A DNA stretch of 64,000 nucleotides, taken from positions 644,215,306 through 644,279,305 of the forward strand of contig NC_057863.1 in assembly GCF_019393635.1 (NCBI RefSeq), read 5' to 3'. The stretch is from Dromiciops gliroides. Lineage: Eukaryota > Chordata > Mammalia > Microbiotheria > Microbiotheriidae. This document shows positions 28,911 through 39,994 of the stretch, piece after piece (the stretch's first letter is position 1; every line of letters begins with the position of its first letter). The notes beneath the pieces are model-generated. The model did no database searches, was not told the DNA's origin, and saw nothing but the letters and a program-made list of their open reading frames with translations. The translations under genes and the position numbers were made by a program.

Positions 28911-30004
28911 ACACACGAACACACATGTGCAAAAATAGCTCCTGCCTTCAGGGATCTTACATTTATTGGAAGGGAAAACATGATCCTAAATTTATACAAA
29001 GGGTTGGGGTTTTTATTGGGGTGGGGGTGGGAAAAGCATTAGCAGTTGGAGGAATTGATGTAGGCTTCATATCATCCATTGATGACTTCGATGCTCATAG
29101 TTAATGTTGTGAGGATCCTCTGGAGAGAGAAAAGATATTGAGACCCAGCAGTTCTGAAGTTCTGAGATGCCTTGGCCATATATATATTTCCTACCTACGT
29201 CCCTCACTACCATTGCTTTTAAATTTGTTCCCATTCTATCTCCACTCTTGAACTTTTGGCATATTTGTGGGAGATTTTTCACCCAGTGTTGGGGAAAATA
29301 CTTAAAACCACCATCTTGTTATACCATTTGAGTAAATGCCTTCACTAAGTATCTGAGTCTACTGGTTGATTGTTAAGAGGAAACACTGGTGGGGGCTGAT
29401 GAACTAGTGGTTAGAGGCCTGATGCCCATAGGGTTATTCCTATAATGTTGAAAGTAACAGGAGCCACTCCTTTGGGAACCCAAAGTCAGTGCCAGTGTAA
29501 GTTGGGTGAGTGCGCCCTAAAGAGGGTCATTATACATGTGCAAGTAAACTATTATAAGTCAATGTGAAAGGTGATTGGGCACTGAACTAGAGTGGTGGCT
29601 TTGTGAATGGAGAAAGGAGGGGACATATATGAAAGATGTGTGGAGGTAGAATTCATTGACTTGAAGGACCTTAGAACATAGAATGTCAGAGCTGAAAGGG
29701 CCCTTAGAACAAACACAGAAGACAGAATTCTTGTGTCCAGGAGCTAGTTCAAATATTCCTTGAACAGGATGATGGGACCTAGAATAGAGAACAAATAATG
29801 TCAGAATTAGAACGTCTTTATTTTTTTAAAGTTAGGTTAATTTTTTTCAACAAACAAATATCTGTTTTCTCTCTGTTTCACCTCACAACTAGTAAGTGTC
29901 TTGAGGCTGGATTTGTACACAGGAAGATGAGTGGGACTTCTTGACTTCAGTCCTAGCCCTAGATCTATCCACTGTGTCACTTACCTGCTCATAGTGTTAA
30001 TAAC
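28911..30004. other. No gene recognised
   Basis: Contains at 29660-29720 one monomer resembling the 15-kb minisatellite (CTTAGAACATAGAATGTCAG). Otherwise unclassified. Confidence 0.4.
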
Positions 30005-30243
30005 AAGCATTTTCTATAGCATTTTAAGGTTGGCAAAGAGTTTTACATAAGTTATCTAATTAGCTCCTCATAACAAGCCTATGACATAGGAGCCATTATT
30101 ACTCTATTTTACAAATGAGGAAACTGAGGCAAAGAGTGGCTAGCAGAGTCTCACAGCTGGTTAGTGTCTGAGGCAGGATTTGAACTAATGTCTTCCTGAC
30201 TCCAAGTCCAACATTCAATCAGCTGTGCCACCTCACTGCCCAT
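30005..30243 (-). repeat. MIR/THER-type SINE
   Basis: The plus strand reads TATAGCATTTTAAGGTTGGC, CTCATAACAAGCCTATGACAT, ACAAATGAGGAAACTGAGGC, and ends at GTGCCACCTCACTGCCC. Confidence 0.8.
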
Positions 30244-31040
30244 TCACAGCATTTCTGTGTGGCTATAACATTTTCCTCAATTATAGTGCGAGAAACTTGC
30301 ACACAAAGCACCGATATAAAAAAATCTTATTAGCTAAATCATAAATATGAAAACAGAACTCATCACTACTGATCCAATAACACCAACGTGCACACTACCG
30401 CCCCCCCCATCACCCAAATGAAAAACATCCCATTTCTCTCTTAGCCAGTTTTGTCACTCTATGCATTTTGTACATTGAGAACATACTTTAAATGTCAGTT
30501 TAAGGGTGTGGCACCATCCATTTCTATCCAGAACACAACTTAACTGTGCCTTCCATAATTATGATCCTCATTTAATTTATCCTGCCCAAGATGAACATGA
30601 GTTTTAAATTACTCGATTTTGGCAATTACCCCGTGATTTAAGATATTTTTCTCCAAACCACAAGGATATTAGCATTTCTGCAAAGCTTGAAAAACATTAG
30701 ACATTTCAGAACTAATTACAGCTGCCCGGGGAGGAAACAAGCATTTCTTTAGCTCTGTTGGCAAGATAATCTCTTTCTAGCTTGCTCTTCTCGTGTCTCA
30801 ATGAGGTCTAAAATGTCTTTAAACTCGGATTAAAATTGCTGCAGTCTGGGCCTCAGATCTGACACAAAATGAATACAGGTCTTTGTTCAGATGAGGAGCT
30901 TCTAGTTCTGTCTTGCTGCTGTTGGGGAATCAAAAGTCAGAGACACCATCTTTAGGAGATTTAGCATTAATATTTGCCTTAAGCATAATACTTAAAATTT
31001 TCCTACTTTTAAGAACATCCTTATATATTTCTCATTGAAC
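30244..31040. other. Repeat-poor, apparently unique 800-bp stretch
   Basis: No SINE, LINE or LTR pattern was recognised, unlike the rest of the window. It has several ATTA/TAAT sites and no long open frame. Could be a conserved non-coding element or simply very old sequence. Confidence 0.4.
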
Positions 31041-31059
31041 TCCTAGACTATAGTGTGGC

Positions 31060-31330
31060 TTCTCTCATGTTCTCTCTCTCTTTCTGACTCTCTGTCTGTC
31101 TGTCTGGCTCTCTCTGTCTGTCTGTCTGGTTCTCTTTGTCTCTGTGTCTGTATCTCTTTTTTATTTTTTAAAATTTTTGAAAAAATTAAAAAACATTTTT
31201 TTGTCTCTGTTTCTCTGTCTTTCCTTGCTCTCTTTGTCTCTGTTTCTCTGATTCATTGTTTCTGTCTCTACTCTGTCCACCTTTCTCTTCCTCCCTCTCC
31301 CTTCTTTCTCCCTTTCTTTATCTCTCTCCC
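31060..31330. repeat. Pyrimidine-rich (CTGT/CTCT) low-complexity tract
   Basis: Runs of TCTGTCTGTCTG and CTCTCTCTTT are split by an AT-rich segment at 31158-31200. Confidence 0.9.
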
Positions 31331-31542
31331 CACATACATCATTTCCCAATCACCTTTCTTAAGAACCGGCAAATGCTTGATGCCTTCTAATCTTTTCTGT
31401 CTGATTCCTTTTAGGTGATATTACTTTGTAAATGCTGCCACTCATTCAGGGAAGCCCATTGTGGCTAGCTGAACTAATTTCTTCCTCGAAAAATGAAGTA
31501 TCTTTTCCTTGAAAGTATTTTGCTTGGCTTTCTCCTTTAGTC

Positions 31543-31935
31543 AATGTTGGTTTTTCTTCCTTTCCAAGAGGACCAATGACAGAATTGCGTTTAAGTGAGG
31601 CAGAGTTGCACAAAATCCTCACCTTCCCTCTCTCTTCCAGAGTCATTGAAGTCCAGTGGCAAGACAAAAGTCAGGATGACTGGGGATGGCCCGGGGTACA
31701 GTGGCTGAAGTTGATGTCTTTGCTGCCTGACCAATCTCTAAGCCCTTCATCCACTTTCACGACTTTTGGAACCAATTGTTCTCATCTGTCCATTCCACTG
31801 GGGAAAGTATTTACATGCTTGGGGTCGACATCCTCCTAACTCACCTGTGAGTTACCCTCAGCCTGGTTTAGCCCATCTACTGAGACGGTTTGACCAGGTG
31901 GTGGCCACTGCACATTCCACAGCTTCTTGGAGCCA
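31543..31935 (-). repeat. RTE-tailed non-autonomous repeat, copy C
   Basis: Shares AGAGGACCAATGACA, TCTTCCAGAGTCATTGAAGTC, TGTTCTCATCTGTCCATTCC and CAGCTTCTTGGAGCC with the other copies. It is less complete in the middle. Confidence 0.75.
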
Positions 31936-31954
31936 TTTATTTATTTTTTAAAAT

Positions 31955-32096
31955 TAAAAAAAAATTTTTTTTGGACAGGGCAATGAGGTGACTTGCCCAG
32001 GGTCACACAGCTAGTTAAATGTCAAGTGTCTGAGGCTGGATTTGAACTCAGGTCCTCCTGAATCCAAGGCCAGTGCTTTATCCACTAGCTACCCCC
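31955..32096 (-). repeat. tRNA-derived SINE, diverged
   Basis: The target duplication TGGAGCCATTTATT lies on both sides, placing the insertion at the end of copy C. Confidence 0.9.
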
Positions 32097-32130
32097 TGGA
32101 GCCATTTATTAAGTACTTAATGTCTCAGGT

Positions 32131-32369
32131 GTGGTACCTAGGTGGTGCAGTGGATAGAACACTGGACCTGGAGTCAGGAAGACCTGAGTTAAAATCCGGC
32201 CTCAGACACTTCCTAGCTGGGTGACCCCGGGCAAGACACTTAACCCTATTTGCCGCAGTTTCCTCATTTGTAAAATGAGCTGGAGAAGGAAATGGCAAAC
32301 CACTCCAGTATCTTTGCCAAGAAAAGCCCAGATGGTAGAGCTGGTCATGATAGAACAACAGCAACAAAT
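32131..32369 (+). repeat. CORE-SINE with RTE-like tail (MAR1-type)
   Basis: Full length, from ACCTAGGTGGTGCAGTGG to AGAACAACAGCAACAA, with TTTGTAAAATGAGCTGGAG and ACCACTCCAGTATCTTTGCC in between. AATGTCTCAGGT / AATGTCCCAGGT flank it. Confidence 0.92.
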
Positions 32370-33028
32370 GTCCCAGGTACTGGGCTAAGTGCTGAGTATA
32401 CAAAGAAAAGCACAGAAGAGGTCTTGCCCTCCCCAAACTCACAATTTCGGGAGGCAACATGGAAACAAACAAGCTACAGATAGGATAAACAGGAAATAAT
32501 CAACAAAGGGGAGGAACTAGTATGAAGAGAGATGAGGAAAGGCTTCCTATAGAAGGTGGGATTTTAGGGGGCCATGCAGGAAGTCAGGAGCAGCAGAGGT
32601 GAGGGAGGAAAGCATTTCAACACATGGGACAGCCCCTGAAAACACCCAGAGATGGAGATGGGGATGGCGGCGTCTTGTTTGAGGAAGAGCCAGGAGGCCA
32701 GCAGTGTTGGATCGCAGGCAGCAGGGAGTGAGGTGTGGGAACACCAGAAAGGTGGGTGGAGGGTGGGGTGTGGCTAGGTTATGAAGGGCTTTGAATGCCA
32801 GGCAGAGGAGTTTGGTTTTGATAGGGACCTGCTCAGGGTAATGGCAGAATCCAGGGAGAGAAGAGAGTGTGATGTTACAAAGGTGAGATCCACAAGCCTT
32901 GGCTTTGGATTGGATGTGGAGGGGAGTGTGGGTGAGAGGGAATGAAGAGTAGAGGATGACACCTAGGGTATGAGACTGGGGGACTGGGAGGATGGTGGTG
33001 TCCTCAACAGTATTGGAAAGTGAGTAGA

Positions 33029-33190
33029 GGGGCAGCTAGATGGCGCAGTGGATAAAGCACCGGTCCTGGATTCAGGAGGACCTGAGTTCAAATCCAGGCT
33101 TAGACACTTGACACTTACTAGCTGTGTGACCCTGGGCAAGTCACTTAACCCCCATTGCCCTGCAAAAGCAAAACAAAACAAAACAAAAAA
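33029..33190 (+). repeat. tRNA-derived SINE, TGCCCTGC-type 3' end
   Basis: Nested in the L2 remnant; target duplication AGTGAGTAGA and an A tail with CAAAA repeats. Confidence 0.94.
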
Positions 33191-33320
33191 AGTGAGTAGA
33201 ACATCAGACCTTTGACAAAGGAATATTTACTTCCAAAGGTATAATCACAAATATATAAACACACTCTCCTCTAACAAGGTGGGAGGCATAATTCTCCCCC
33301 CCTCAACCAGCCCCACTTCG

Positions 33321-33337
33321 CCCCCCCCCCCCCCCCC
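33321..33337. repeat. Poly-C tract
   Basis: 17 consecutive C bases, prone to sequencing and assembly error. Confidence 0.9.
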
Positions 33338-33653
33338 GTTGAGTCCCAGGACCCTTGGGTTCTCAGGGTTCCCATTCCAGGCTGGCTGGCAGCACCTATG
33401 ATCCTGGCTCCAAGGTCACTGTGACTTGGCCCTTGTGGGGATTATCTTGGGGACCTGAAACTGAGGACAAGCAACAGAGAACAGACACCACCCCCACCCC
33501 CTCCCAGGCCCATTTCTTAGATCTGGAGTAAAAGAGAGGTAAGCAGGGGAAGGCAAATCCCTCTCCTCTCCTCAGTCCATTGCATCAAACTGAGGAAAGA
33601 AGATAAGAGATCATGGAAGAGAGTGGTCAAAAGGATGGCAAAGAAGAGATCCA

Positions 33654-33818
33654 CTTTTTTTTCTTTTTCTTTTTCTTTTTTTTTGTGGGGCAATCGGGGT
33701 TAAATGACCTGCCCGGGGTCACACAGCTAGTAAGTGTTAAGTGTCTGAAGCCAGATTTGAACTCAGCTCCTCTTGAATCTAGGGCCGGTGCTTTATCTAC
33801 TGTGCCACCTAGCTGCCT
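33654..33818 (-). repeat. tRNA-derived SINE, GGGGCAAT-type 3' end
   Basis: Nested in the L2 remnant; target duplication AGAGATCCACTTTT and a TTTTTC-rich tail. Confidence 0.93.
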
Positions 33819-33975
33819 CAAGAGATCCACTTTTAAAGACCCAGGCAGCCATCAAAGGAGGCTACCCCAACCCATGTGTTAATGGATGCAGCAGGCACCT
33901 TGTTAGAACTGGGCATGCTTGATTCCATTAGGAAGAGTGGAGGGTTTGGGGAGAAAGAGAAGTCCAGTGGCAAGT

Positions 33976-34096
33976 GGGGCAGCTAGGTGGCGCAATGCAT
34001 AGAACACCAGACCTGAGTTCAAATCTGCCCTCAGACACTTGACACTTACTATCTGTGAGACCCTGTGGGATCCCAATTGCCTCCAACACAAAAAGA
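33976..34096 (+). repeat. tRNA-derived SINE, internally deleted
   Basis: The head is intact, but the CTGGAGTCAGGA segment and part of the core (GTGAGACCCTGTGGG) are missing. Confidence 0.85.
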
Positions 34097-34349
34097 GAAT
34101 GAATTCTGTTTGGGAAATGTTGCGTTTGGGCCATTTATGGGAAGACTGAGATGTCTGAAAGGCAATTGGAAATGTCTGGAGACAAGTCTGCAGAGAGAGA
34201 GGTCAGGGTTGAATTTGAGAATGATCAGCCTAGAGGTTATTGAATTACACAGGGAGAATGAGGCCATCAAGCAAAATCACTTGGAGGAAGAACGGAGACC
34301 ACAGGACAGAGGCCTGTGGGACAACTGGGATAGGCAATGAAGAAGGGGG

Positions 34350-34432
34350 TGTGGGGGTTGTGGGAGTGTGGGTGGAGTGTGGGGTGTGGGGTGTGGGGGT
34401 GGGGGTATGGGGGGTGGGGGTGGGGCATGGGC
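34350..34432. repeat. G-rich tract (G-quadruplex-prone)
   Basis: Many runs of 3-6 G separated by T or TG on the plus strand, inside the L2 remnant. Confidence 0.85.
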
Positions 34433-34689
34433 AGAGAACAGGATAATCCACAGTATCAAAAGCTGCAGAGAGGTGGAGAAAGAAGATTGAGAAGGAACCA
34501 GTGGATTAGCCAATTAAGAGATTTTTGGTAATTTGGGAGACAGTAAATCTGGTTGACTAACAAGGGCAGAAGCCAGATTGTAGGGTCAGGAAAAGGAAGA
34601 GGAGAAAAAGGCATACCTTTTCCCTCCAGGCTGTTTTCTAGGAGTTAAAAACCCCAACTTCCTCCTCCAAGTTGAAGAGAAATGTAATA

Positions 34690-34905
34690 ATAATAATAAC
34701 AGTATTAATAATAACATAATAGCCAGCATTTACCTATCATTTTGAGGTTTGGAAAGTGCTTTACAATTATTATCTAATTTATCCTCACAATCACCCTGAG
34801 ATGTAGGCACACTTATTATCTCCATTTTACAGGTGAGAAAACTGAGGCAGACAGAGCTTAAGGTGACTTGCTCAGGGCCCCTACAGCTAGTAAGTTCTTG
34901 TTGTT
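34690..34905 (-). repeat. MIR/THER-type SINE
   Basis: The plus strand has AATAATAAC repeats, GCCAGCATTTACCTATCATT, TTATCCTCACAATCACCCTGA and ACAGGTGAGAAAACTGAGGC. Confidence 0.75.
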
Positions 34906-35104
34906 GTTGAGTCATTTCAGTTACTCCACACAGAGCCAGTAAGTGTCTGAGGCCATATCTGAATTCAGAACTGACTCTGGGTCCAGTTTGATCCTTGGCT
35001 ACTTCCCTGAGCAGAAGCATATGTCTGTATGATTCTGGCTCAGAAAGAAAACCCCTTCCAATGATGGCCACAGCTATGACAATGACTGTGGCAAAGAAGA
35101 GACT

Positions 35105-35337
35105 TGTTTAGTCGTGTTCAACCCTTTGTGACTCCATTTGGGGTTTTCTTGGCAAAGATATTGGAGTGGTTTGCCCTTTCCTTCTCCAGCTAATTTTACA
35201 GATGAGGAAACTGAGGCAAGCAGGTTTAAGTGACTTGCCCAGGGTCTCACAGCTAGTGAGGCTGGATTTGAACTCATGAAGATGAGTCTTCCTGACTTCA
35301 AGCCAGGCCCTGAATCCACTGTATCACCTAGCTGCCG
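35105..35337 (-). repeat. CORE-SINE with RTE-like tail (MAR1-type)
   Basis: Starts GTCGTGTTCAACCCTTTGTG, has TTTGGGGTTTTCTTGGCAAAG and ACAGATGAGGAAACTGAGGC, and ends CACCTAGCTGCCGC. Confidence 0.9.
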
Positions 35338-35339
35338 CT

Positions 35340-35405
35340 CAAGACATCCCTCTTGATGTCATTTGTTCTTTTTGCAAATGAAGGATGAGTAACTTGCCAA
35401 CAACA
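35340..35405 (+). repeat. RTE-type 3' tail fragment, plus orientation
   Basis: Reads TTGATGTCATTTGTTCTTTT then AAATGAAGGATGAGTAAC and a CAACAACA end. This is the forward version of the tail seen reversed in the copies at 19.7, 24.7, 31.5, 36.2 and 38.1 kb. Confidence 0.6.
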
Positions 35406-35559
35406 ACAGAGTTACTTTTAGAGTTAGATTCCGTGGGGATAGATAGATAGATAGACAGATGAAACATTCATTAAGTACTACCTAGTCATTGTTCTAAGCA
35501 CTAGGGGATGCATTGAAAGCAAGCCAATCCCTCCTCTCAAGAAACTTATTATTATTATT

Positions 35560-35702
35560 TTTTTTTGGTGAAGCAATTGGGGTTAAGTGACTTGCCCAGG
35601 GCCACACAGCTAGTAAATGTCAAGTGTCTGGGTCCGGATTTGAACTCAGGTCCTCCTGAATTCAGGGCTGGTGCTTTATCCACTGCACCACTTAGCTGCC
35701 CC
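35560..35702 (-). repeat. tRNA-derived SINE, TGCTTCAC-type 3' end
   Basis: Target duplication AAGAAACTTA on both sides; inserted into a THER-like fragment (35455-35560). Confidence 0.93.
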
Positions 35703-35918
35703 TAAGAAACTTACATTTTAATGGGGAAAGACAATGTATAAAGGGCAGCTAAAAAGTAGAGATGAGGGGAAAGGGGGTGAGATGGCTAGAGCAGTGAAGG
35801 AAGACAAAAAATAGTCCAGAGAATGAGTTATGCCTCAAGTGGAAAGTAGCTGGGGCCCTTCCTGAAATAGTAGTCAAGGCAGTCATTCTAACGGGTGAAC
35901 AGGGCTTATTTTTATTTA

Positions 35919-36068
35919 TTTATTTATTTTTGGCAGGGCAATTGGGGTTAAGTGACTTGCCCAGGGTCACACAGCTAGTAAGTGTTTAAGTGTCTGAGGC
36001 CGGATTTGAACTCAGGTCCTCCTGAATCCAGGGCCGGTACTCTATCCACTGCACCACCTAGCTACCCC
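35919..36068 (-). repeat. tRNA-derived SINE, TGCCCTGCC-type 3' end
   Basis: Target duplication ACAGGGCTTATTTT; the tail has become (TTTA)n. Confidence 0.94.
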
Positions 36069-36162
36069 GACAGGGCTTATTTTAAAATTCTCTCTCCCCA
36101 GGCAGGTTTTCATACTTTACCCTTGCTGTTTGTCCTTCATTTTTTTGGTTTTTGGGGGGTTT

Positions 36163-36505
36163 TCCTGTCCTTCATTTTTGAAGAGCACCAATGACATTAT
36201 GGATGATGTCTTGACTCAAGCGTAAATTGGATTTAAGTGAGGCAGAGGTGCACGGTCATCAGCCTCACTCTCTCTTCCAGAGTCACTGAAGTCCAGTGGC
36301 AAGACAAAAGTCTTGACTGGCAATGGGTCTGCAGATGCAGTGGATAACCTTAGCATCTTCGATGACCAAACTCTAAGCACTCCACAACACCTGCTTCTGT
36401 TGCCTTCATGGCTGTTGGAACAAATTGTTCTCATCTGTCCATTCTGCAGGGGAAGCTTTCACATGCTTGGAGTAGACACCTTCCTATCTCACCTGTTGTG
36501 TAACC
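36163..36505 (-). repeat. RTE-tailed non-autonomous repeat, copy D
   Basis: Carries TGTCCTTCATTTTTGAAGAG, TCTTCCAGAGTCACTGAAGTC, GTTGCCTTCATGGC and TGTTCTCATCTGTCCATTC. It ends near CTCACCTGTTG. Confidence 0.75.
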
Positions 36506-36890
36506 AGCATTGGGCAAAAAGGTGCTAAACTGGTGGGTATAAGCTAAGGACTGCCTTCTCCCTTAAGTGGAACCAGGGAATTAGCTTTCCTCCCCCAGGT
36601 TAGACCAAGGATGTTTGAGGGAGGTAGATAAAATATAAATGAAATAAAATTTGAGGGTTTACATACAAATTCTGCATTGGAACTCCTCTTGGAGATAGAT
36701 GAGGGAAGGAGCAAATGCCTATCTATAGATTTTCTCCTTCTCCCCTGAAGGTGAAAATCAGTTTTCCTTGGAGGGTCACAGATTTCAGAGACAGAATTAC
36801 CCGCTATGTGAGTGCTGTGTGTCTATATTTAGACAGCCCATGCAGACATATGTACCTGACACATTTATTCTTGGGAGACGTCTTCATTTA
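36506..36890. other. No gene recognised
   Basis: Unclassified intergenic sequence. Confidence 0.4.
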
Positions 36891-36894
36891 CTTG

Positions 36895-37020
36895 TTACGT
36901 TCAATAGAATGAGAACTCCTTGGGGATAGAGACTGTTTTATATTTGCTTTTGTGCGCCCAGCACTTAGCACAGTGTCTGTCACACATGAGGTGCTTAATA
37001 AATGTGGGTTGATTGATTGT
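36895..37020 (+). repeat. L2-type LINE 3' end
   Basis: AGAACTCCTTGGGGATAGAG, then CCCAGCACTTAGCACAGTG, CTTAATAAATG and a terminal TTGATTGATTG repeat, the classic L2 3' end. Confidence 0.8.
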
Positions 37021-37600
37021 TTGGCACTTGACCAGCCACTTAGTGCCCTGGGAGATTCTCTAAGACTATAAGTTACAGATGAGTCACGGATATGAATCAG
37101 AGGAGGAGGTTCCACTTTAGCAAAGGCACACACCAGTGAAATTACAGGCATGCATCCCTTTCTCCTCCTTCCCCCAAATCCAAATACACAGGATCAGGTA
37201 GAAGTCATCAGTCTCATGGTCCAGTCCCCTTAACCCTTTGTTGCTCATCCTTCTTATAATCTCACTAGGGCAAGAAGTGCCATTGAGTGCAACCTCTCCT
37301 CATCCAGATTCCCTGGTGAAGTGGTGACTGGATCATCTCCAAGAAGCTTGTCTCTGGAGCCTCATGACTCCATGCATAATAACTTCACATTGTGTCTGCA
37401 TCCTGAGGCCATTAAAGAGGGAGCTCCAGAACCCCTTTATTCTGAGCAGCCAAATGGGTACACAAGTCAGCAAGTTTTGCTTGTACCATTGAACAAGATG
37501 CTAGTGCTATCTAAGAAAAAAAGGGGCATCTCATCACCCATAATCCCCCTTCAAGAACCACTTCAAGACCATGTAGGGGTGTCCACAGATATATTCTCTG
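37021..37600. other. No gene recognised
   Basis: Unclassified. An open frame at 37321-37632 runs into a SINE and lacks any recognised domain. Confidence 0.4.
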
Positions 37601-37602
37601 TC

Positions 37603-37754
37603 TTTTTTTTTTTTTTTTTGGTAAGGCAATGAAGGTTAAGTGACTTGACCAGGGTCACACAGCTAGTAAGTGCAAGTGTCTAAGGTCAGATTTTAACTCA
37701 GGTCCTCCTGAATCCAGGGCTGGTGCTTTATCCACTGCGCCACCTAGCTGTCTC
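37603..37754 (-). repeat. tRNA-derived SINE, TGCCTTAC-type 3' end
   Basis: Complete copy with a long T tract on the plus strand; core has small losses. Confidence 0.92.
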
Positions 37755-37912
37755 CTCTATCTGTCTGATTATATGGATTGCTTCTCCTACAAGAGCTTCG
37801 TGGGAATATCTCTAAGGCAGAATGATAAGGAAGGCACTGGGAGAAAAAGAAGATATGTCTTCCTTGTGTCAGAAGTCTTCCACAATCCTCTTTAATTTTA
37901 GAGCTTTCATGG

Positions 37913-38055
37913 GCAGCTAGGTGACACAGTGGATAAAGCACCAGCCCTGGATTCAAGAAGACCTGAGTTCAAATCCAACCTCAGACACTTGACACTTACT
38001 AGTTGTGTGACCCCGGGCAAATCACTTAACCCTCATTGCCCTGCCAAAAAAACAA
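37913..38055 (+). repeat. tRNA-derived SINE, TGCCCTGC-type 3' end
   Basis: Head GGGCAGCTAGGTGACACAGTG to CATTGCCCTGCC, A-rich tail. Confidence 0.92.
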
Positions 38056-38097
38056 ATAACATAGGTTAAAGGAATAAGGAGGTCAGTCAGTTGGTTA

Positions 38098-38688
38098 ATT
38101 ATTGTTATTGTTTGTCCTTCATTTTCCAAGAGGACCAATAACATCAGTGGGGTGATGTCTTGACTTGCTTGTGAATTGTATTGAAGTGAGATATAGTTGT
38201 AGAAGGTCTTCAACCTCACTCTTTTTTTTTTTTTTTTTTGATGAGGCAATTGGGGTTAAGTGACCTGCCCAGGGTCACACAGCTAGTAAGTGTCAAGTGT
38301 CTGAGGTCACATTTGAGCTCAGGTCCTCCTGAATCCAGGGCCAGTGCTCTACCCACTGCGCCACCCAGCTGCCCCTCAACCTCACTCTTTCTTCCAGAGT
38401 CATTGAAGTCCAGTGGGGAGACAAAAGTCAAGATGACTGGCGATGACTCAGGATGCAGCGGGTGACTTTGATGTCTTCAATGTCCGACCAAGCTCTAAGC
38501 TCCTGCTTCAGCCGCCTTCATGGCTGTTGGAACAAATTGTTCTCAGCTGCCCATTCCTCCTAACTCACCGATGGGAGTTGGAGGCCTGTCGGTTACCCTT
38601 AACCTGGTTTAGCCCGTCTGCCAAGATGCTTTACCTGGGTGTGGTTGCTGCACATGCTACAGCTTCTTGAAGCCACAGGTGAGAGTTG
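38098..38688 (-). repeat. RTE-tailed non-autonomous repeat, copy E, split by a SINE
   Basis: Begins TATTGTTTGTCCTTCATTTT, AGAGGACCAATAACATCA; resumes after the SINE with TTCCAGAGTCATTGAAGTCC and ends TCTTGAAGCCACAGGTGAGAG. With the insert removed it is about 430 bp. Confidence 0.82.
38222..38375 (-). repeat. tRNA-derived SINE, TGCCTCAT-type 3' end
   Basis: Nested in copy E; target duplication TCAACCTCACTCTTT. Confidence 0.95.
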
Positions 38689-38784
38689 GTGACAGATGGA
38701 CCCCAAAGATATATGATCAGCCCTGAAAAGGAATCCTCTAGCTCTCATACCTTCCCATCTTCCCCAAACACCCCACACATTCCC

Positions 38785-38870
38785 AGTTAAGTCGGTAAAC
38801 ACTTATTAAAGCACCTACTATGTGCCAGACACAATGGCTGGGGAGACCAAGAAAGGCAAAAGACTTCCAC
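38785..38870 (+). repeat. THER/MIR3-type fragment
   Basis: TAAACACTTATTAAAGCACC, CTACTATGTGCCAGACAC, followed by an AAGAAAGGCAAAAGAC block. Confidence 0.65.
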
Positions 38871-38999
38871 ACTGAGATCACTGTGTTTGTTTTTGAGCAC
38901 CGGAGTTTAGGAAAGACATTGATAAGTTAGAGTCAGAGAATGTCTGGCAGAAGGAAGGCAAGTGGGATGGTGGAAGAACTCAAGTCCATCCCACGTGCA

Positions 39000-39190
39000 G
39001 GTTGGTGGAAGGACCCGGGGATGGCTAGCATAGAGAAGAGAAGGCTGGGAGGTACAGGAGGTCAGGAAGGTGTCCTGAAGTATTTGAAAAGTTCTTTGTG
39101 GAATGGGTTCTAGTGGGGATTTAGAAAACGGGAATGGGTTGGACTAGACAGTCCCTGAGGTCCCTTCCAATGGTGACGTTCTGTGATTTT
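39000..39190 (+). repeat. CR1/L3-type LINE 3' end
   Basis: TGGGTTGGACTAGACAG, CTGAGGTCCCTTCCAA and GTTCTGTGAT match the usual CR1/L3 terminus. Confidence 0.75.
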
Positions 39191-39310
39191 GAGCCTGTGC
39201 TCTTTGGGTTCCCACTTTGGTCTAGTAGGGGAGGCAACATTGCCCTCCTAGGTAGCTGAATCCCAGGAGATGGAATAAATAGCTCTGGGTGGCCCACAGG
39301 ATTCTAGGTT

Positions 39311-39545
39311 GTTGTTGGTCAGTCGTGTCTGACTATCCACGACAAGGATACTTGGCAGAGATACTAGAGTTGGTTTGCCATTTCCTTCTTCAGCTCATTT
39401 TACAGATGAGGAAACTGAGGCAAATGGGTGAAGTGACTTGCCCACGGTCATACAGCTAGGACATGTTAAAGGCAGGATTTTAACTCAGGGCTTCCTGATT
39501 CCAGATTCAACAGTCACTATAACTACTGTACTATCCTTCTGCCTG
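39311..39545 (-). repeat. CORE-SINE with RTE-like tail (MAR1-type), diverged
   Basis: GTTGTTGTTGGTCAGTCGTG, GGTTTGCCATTTCCTTCTTC, ACAGATGAGGAAACTGAGGC, and a decayed head. Confidence 0.85.
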
Positions 39546-39994
39546 CTATCTGATTGGTGTAACAGTCAAGCCTGTGATCAAGTGGGGCAGGGGGATGGGG
39601 ATGGGAGTGAAAGTTGAGGAATTTCCTCCCCTTCAAGGGAGGAAAATATCCAGTTCTTTGGAGAAGTCCTGGATCCATTCATATGGACACTTGAGGCCAA
39701 TTCAACAGCTAGATGTATCATTCAGAACTGTCCCTTCAGTGTGTCTTTCCTCTGAGGTGTAGCTGAAGGGGAAGTACCTCTGGAGGTAGAGGGAAAATGT
39801 GGCCGGTCAGACATGTGTTCTATTTGGGAGGTGGGGGTTGGGGTGGGGCAGATTTACTGGACTGGTAGATTAAGGTGATTGCCAGAGAGCTTAACTAACT
39901 GGGTCCTTAGCAGAGCAATTAACAAAGATTTCTGTGCTTTTCTTGTGGACAAGGTGAGAAGATGTGGGCTTGGAAATGGTACAAATGGGTGGAT
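39546..39994. other. No gene recognised
   Basis: Unclassified intergenic sequence. Confidence 0.4.

Larger units (their letters stand above)
32370..34600 (-). repeat. L2-type (CR1-clade) LINE ORF2 remnant
   Basis: Minus-strand fragments resemble L2 reverse transcriptase in the right order: a VPQASVLWSP-like version of VPQGSVLGP near 34300, a LGVI.-SF.LT.HI-QSK-like block near 32930, and a C-terminal region near 32590-32720. The frame is heavily broken and holds three SINE insertions. Confidence 0.7.
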
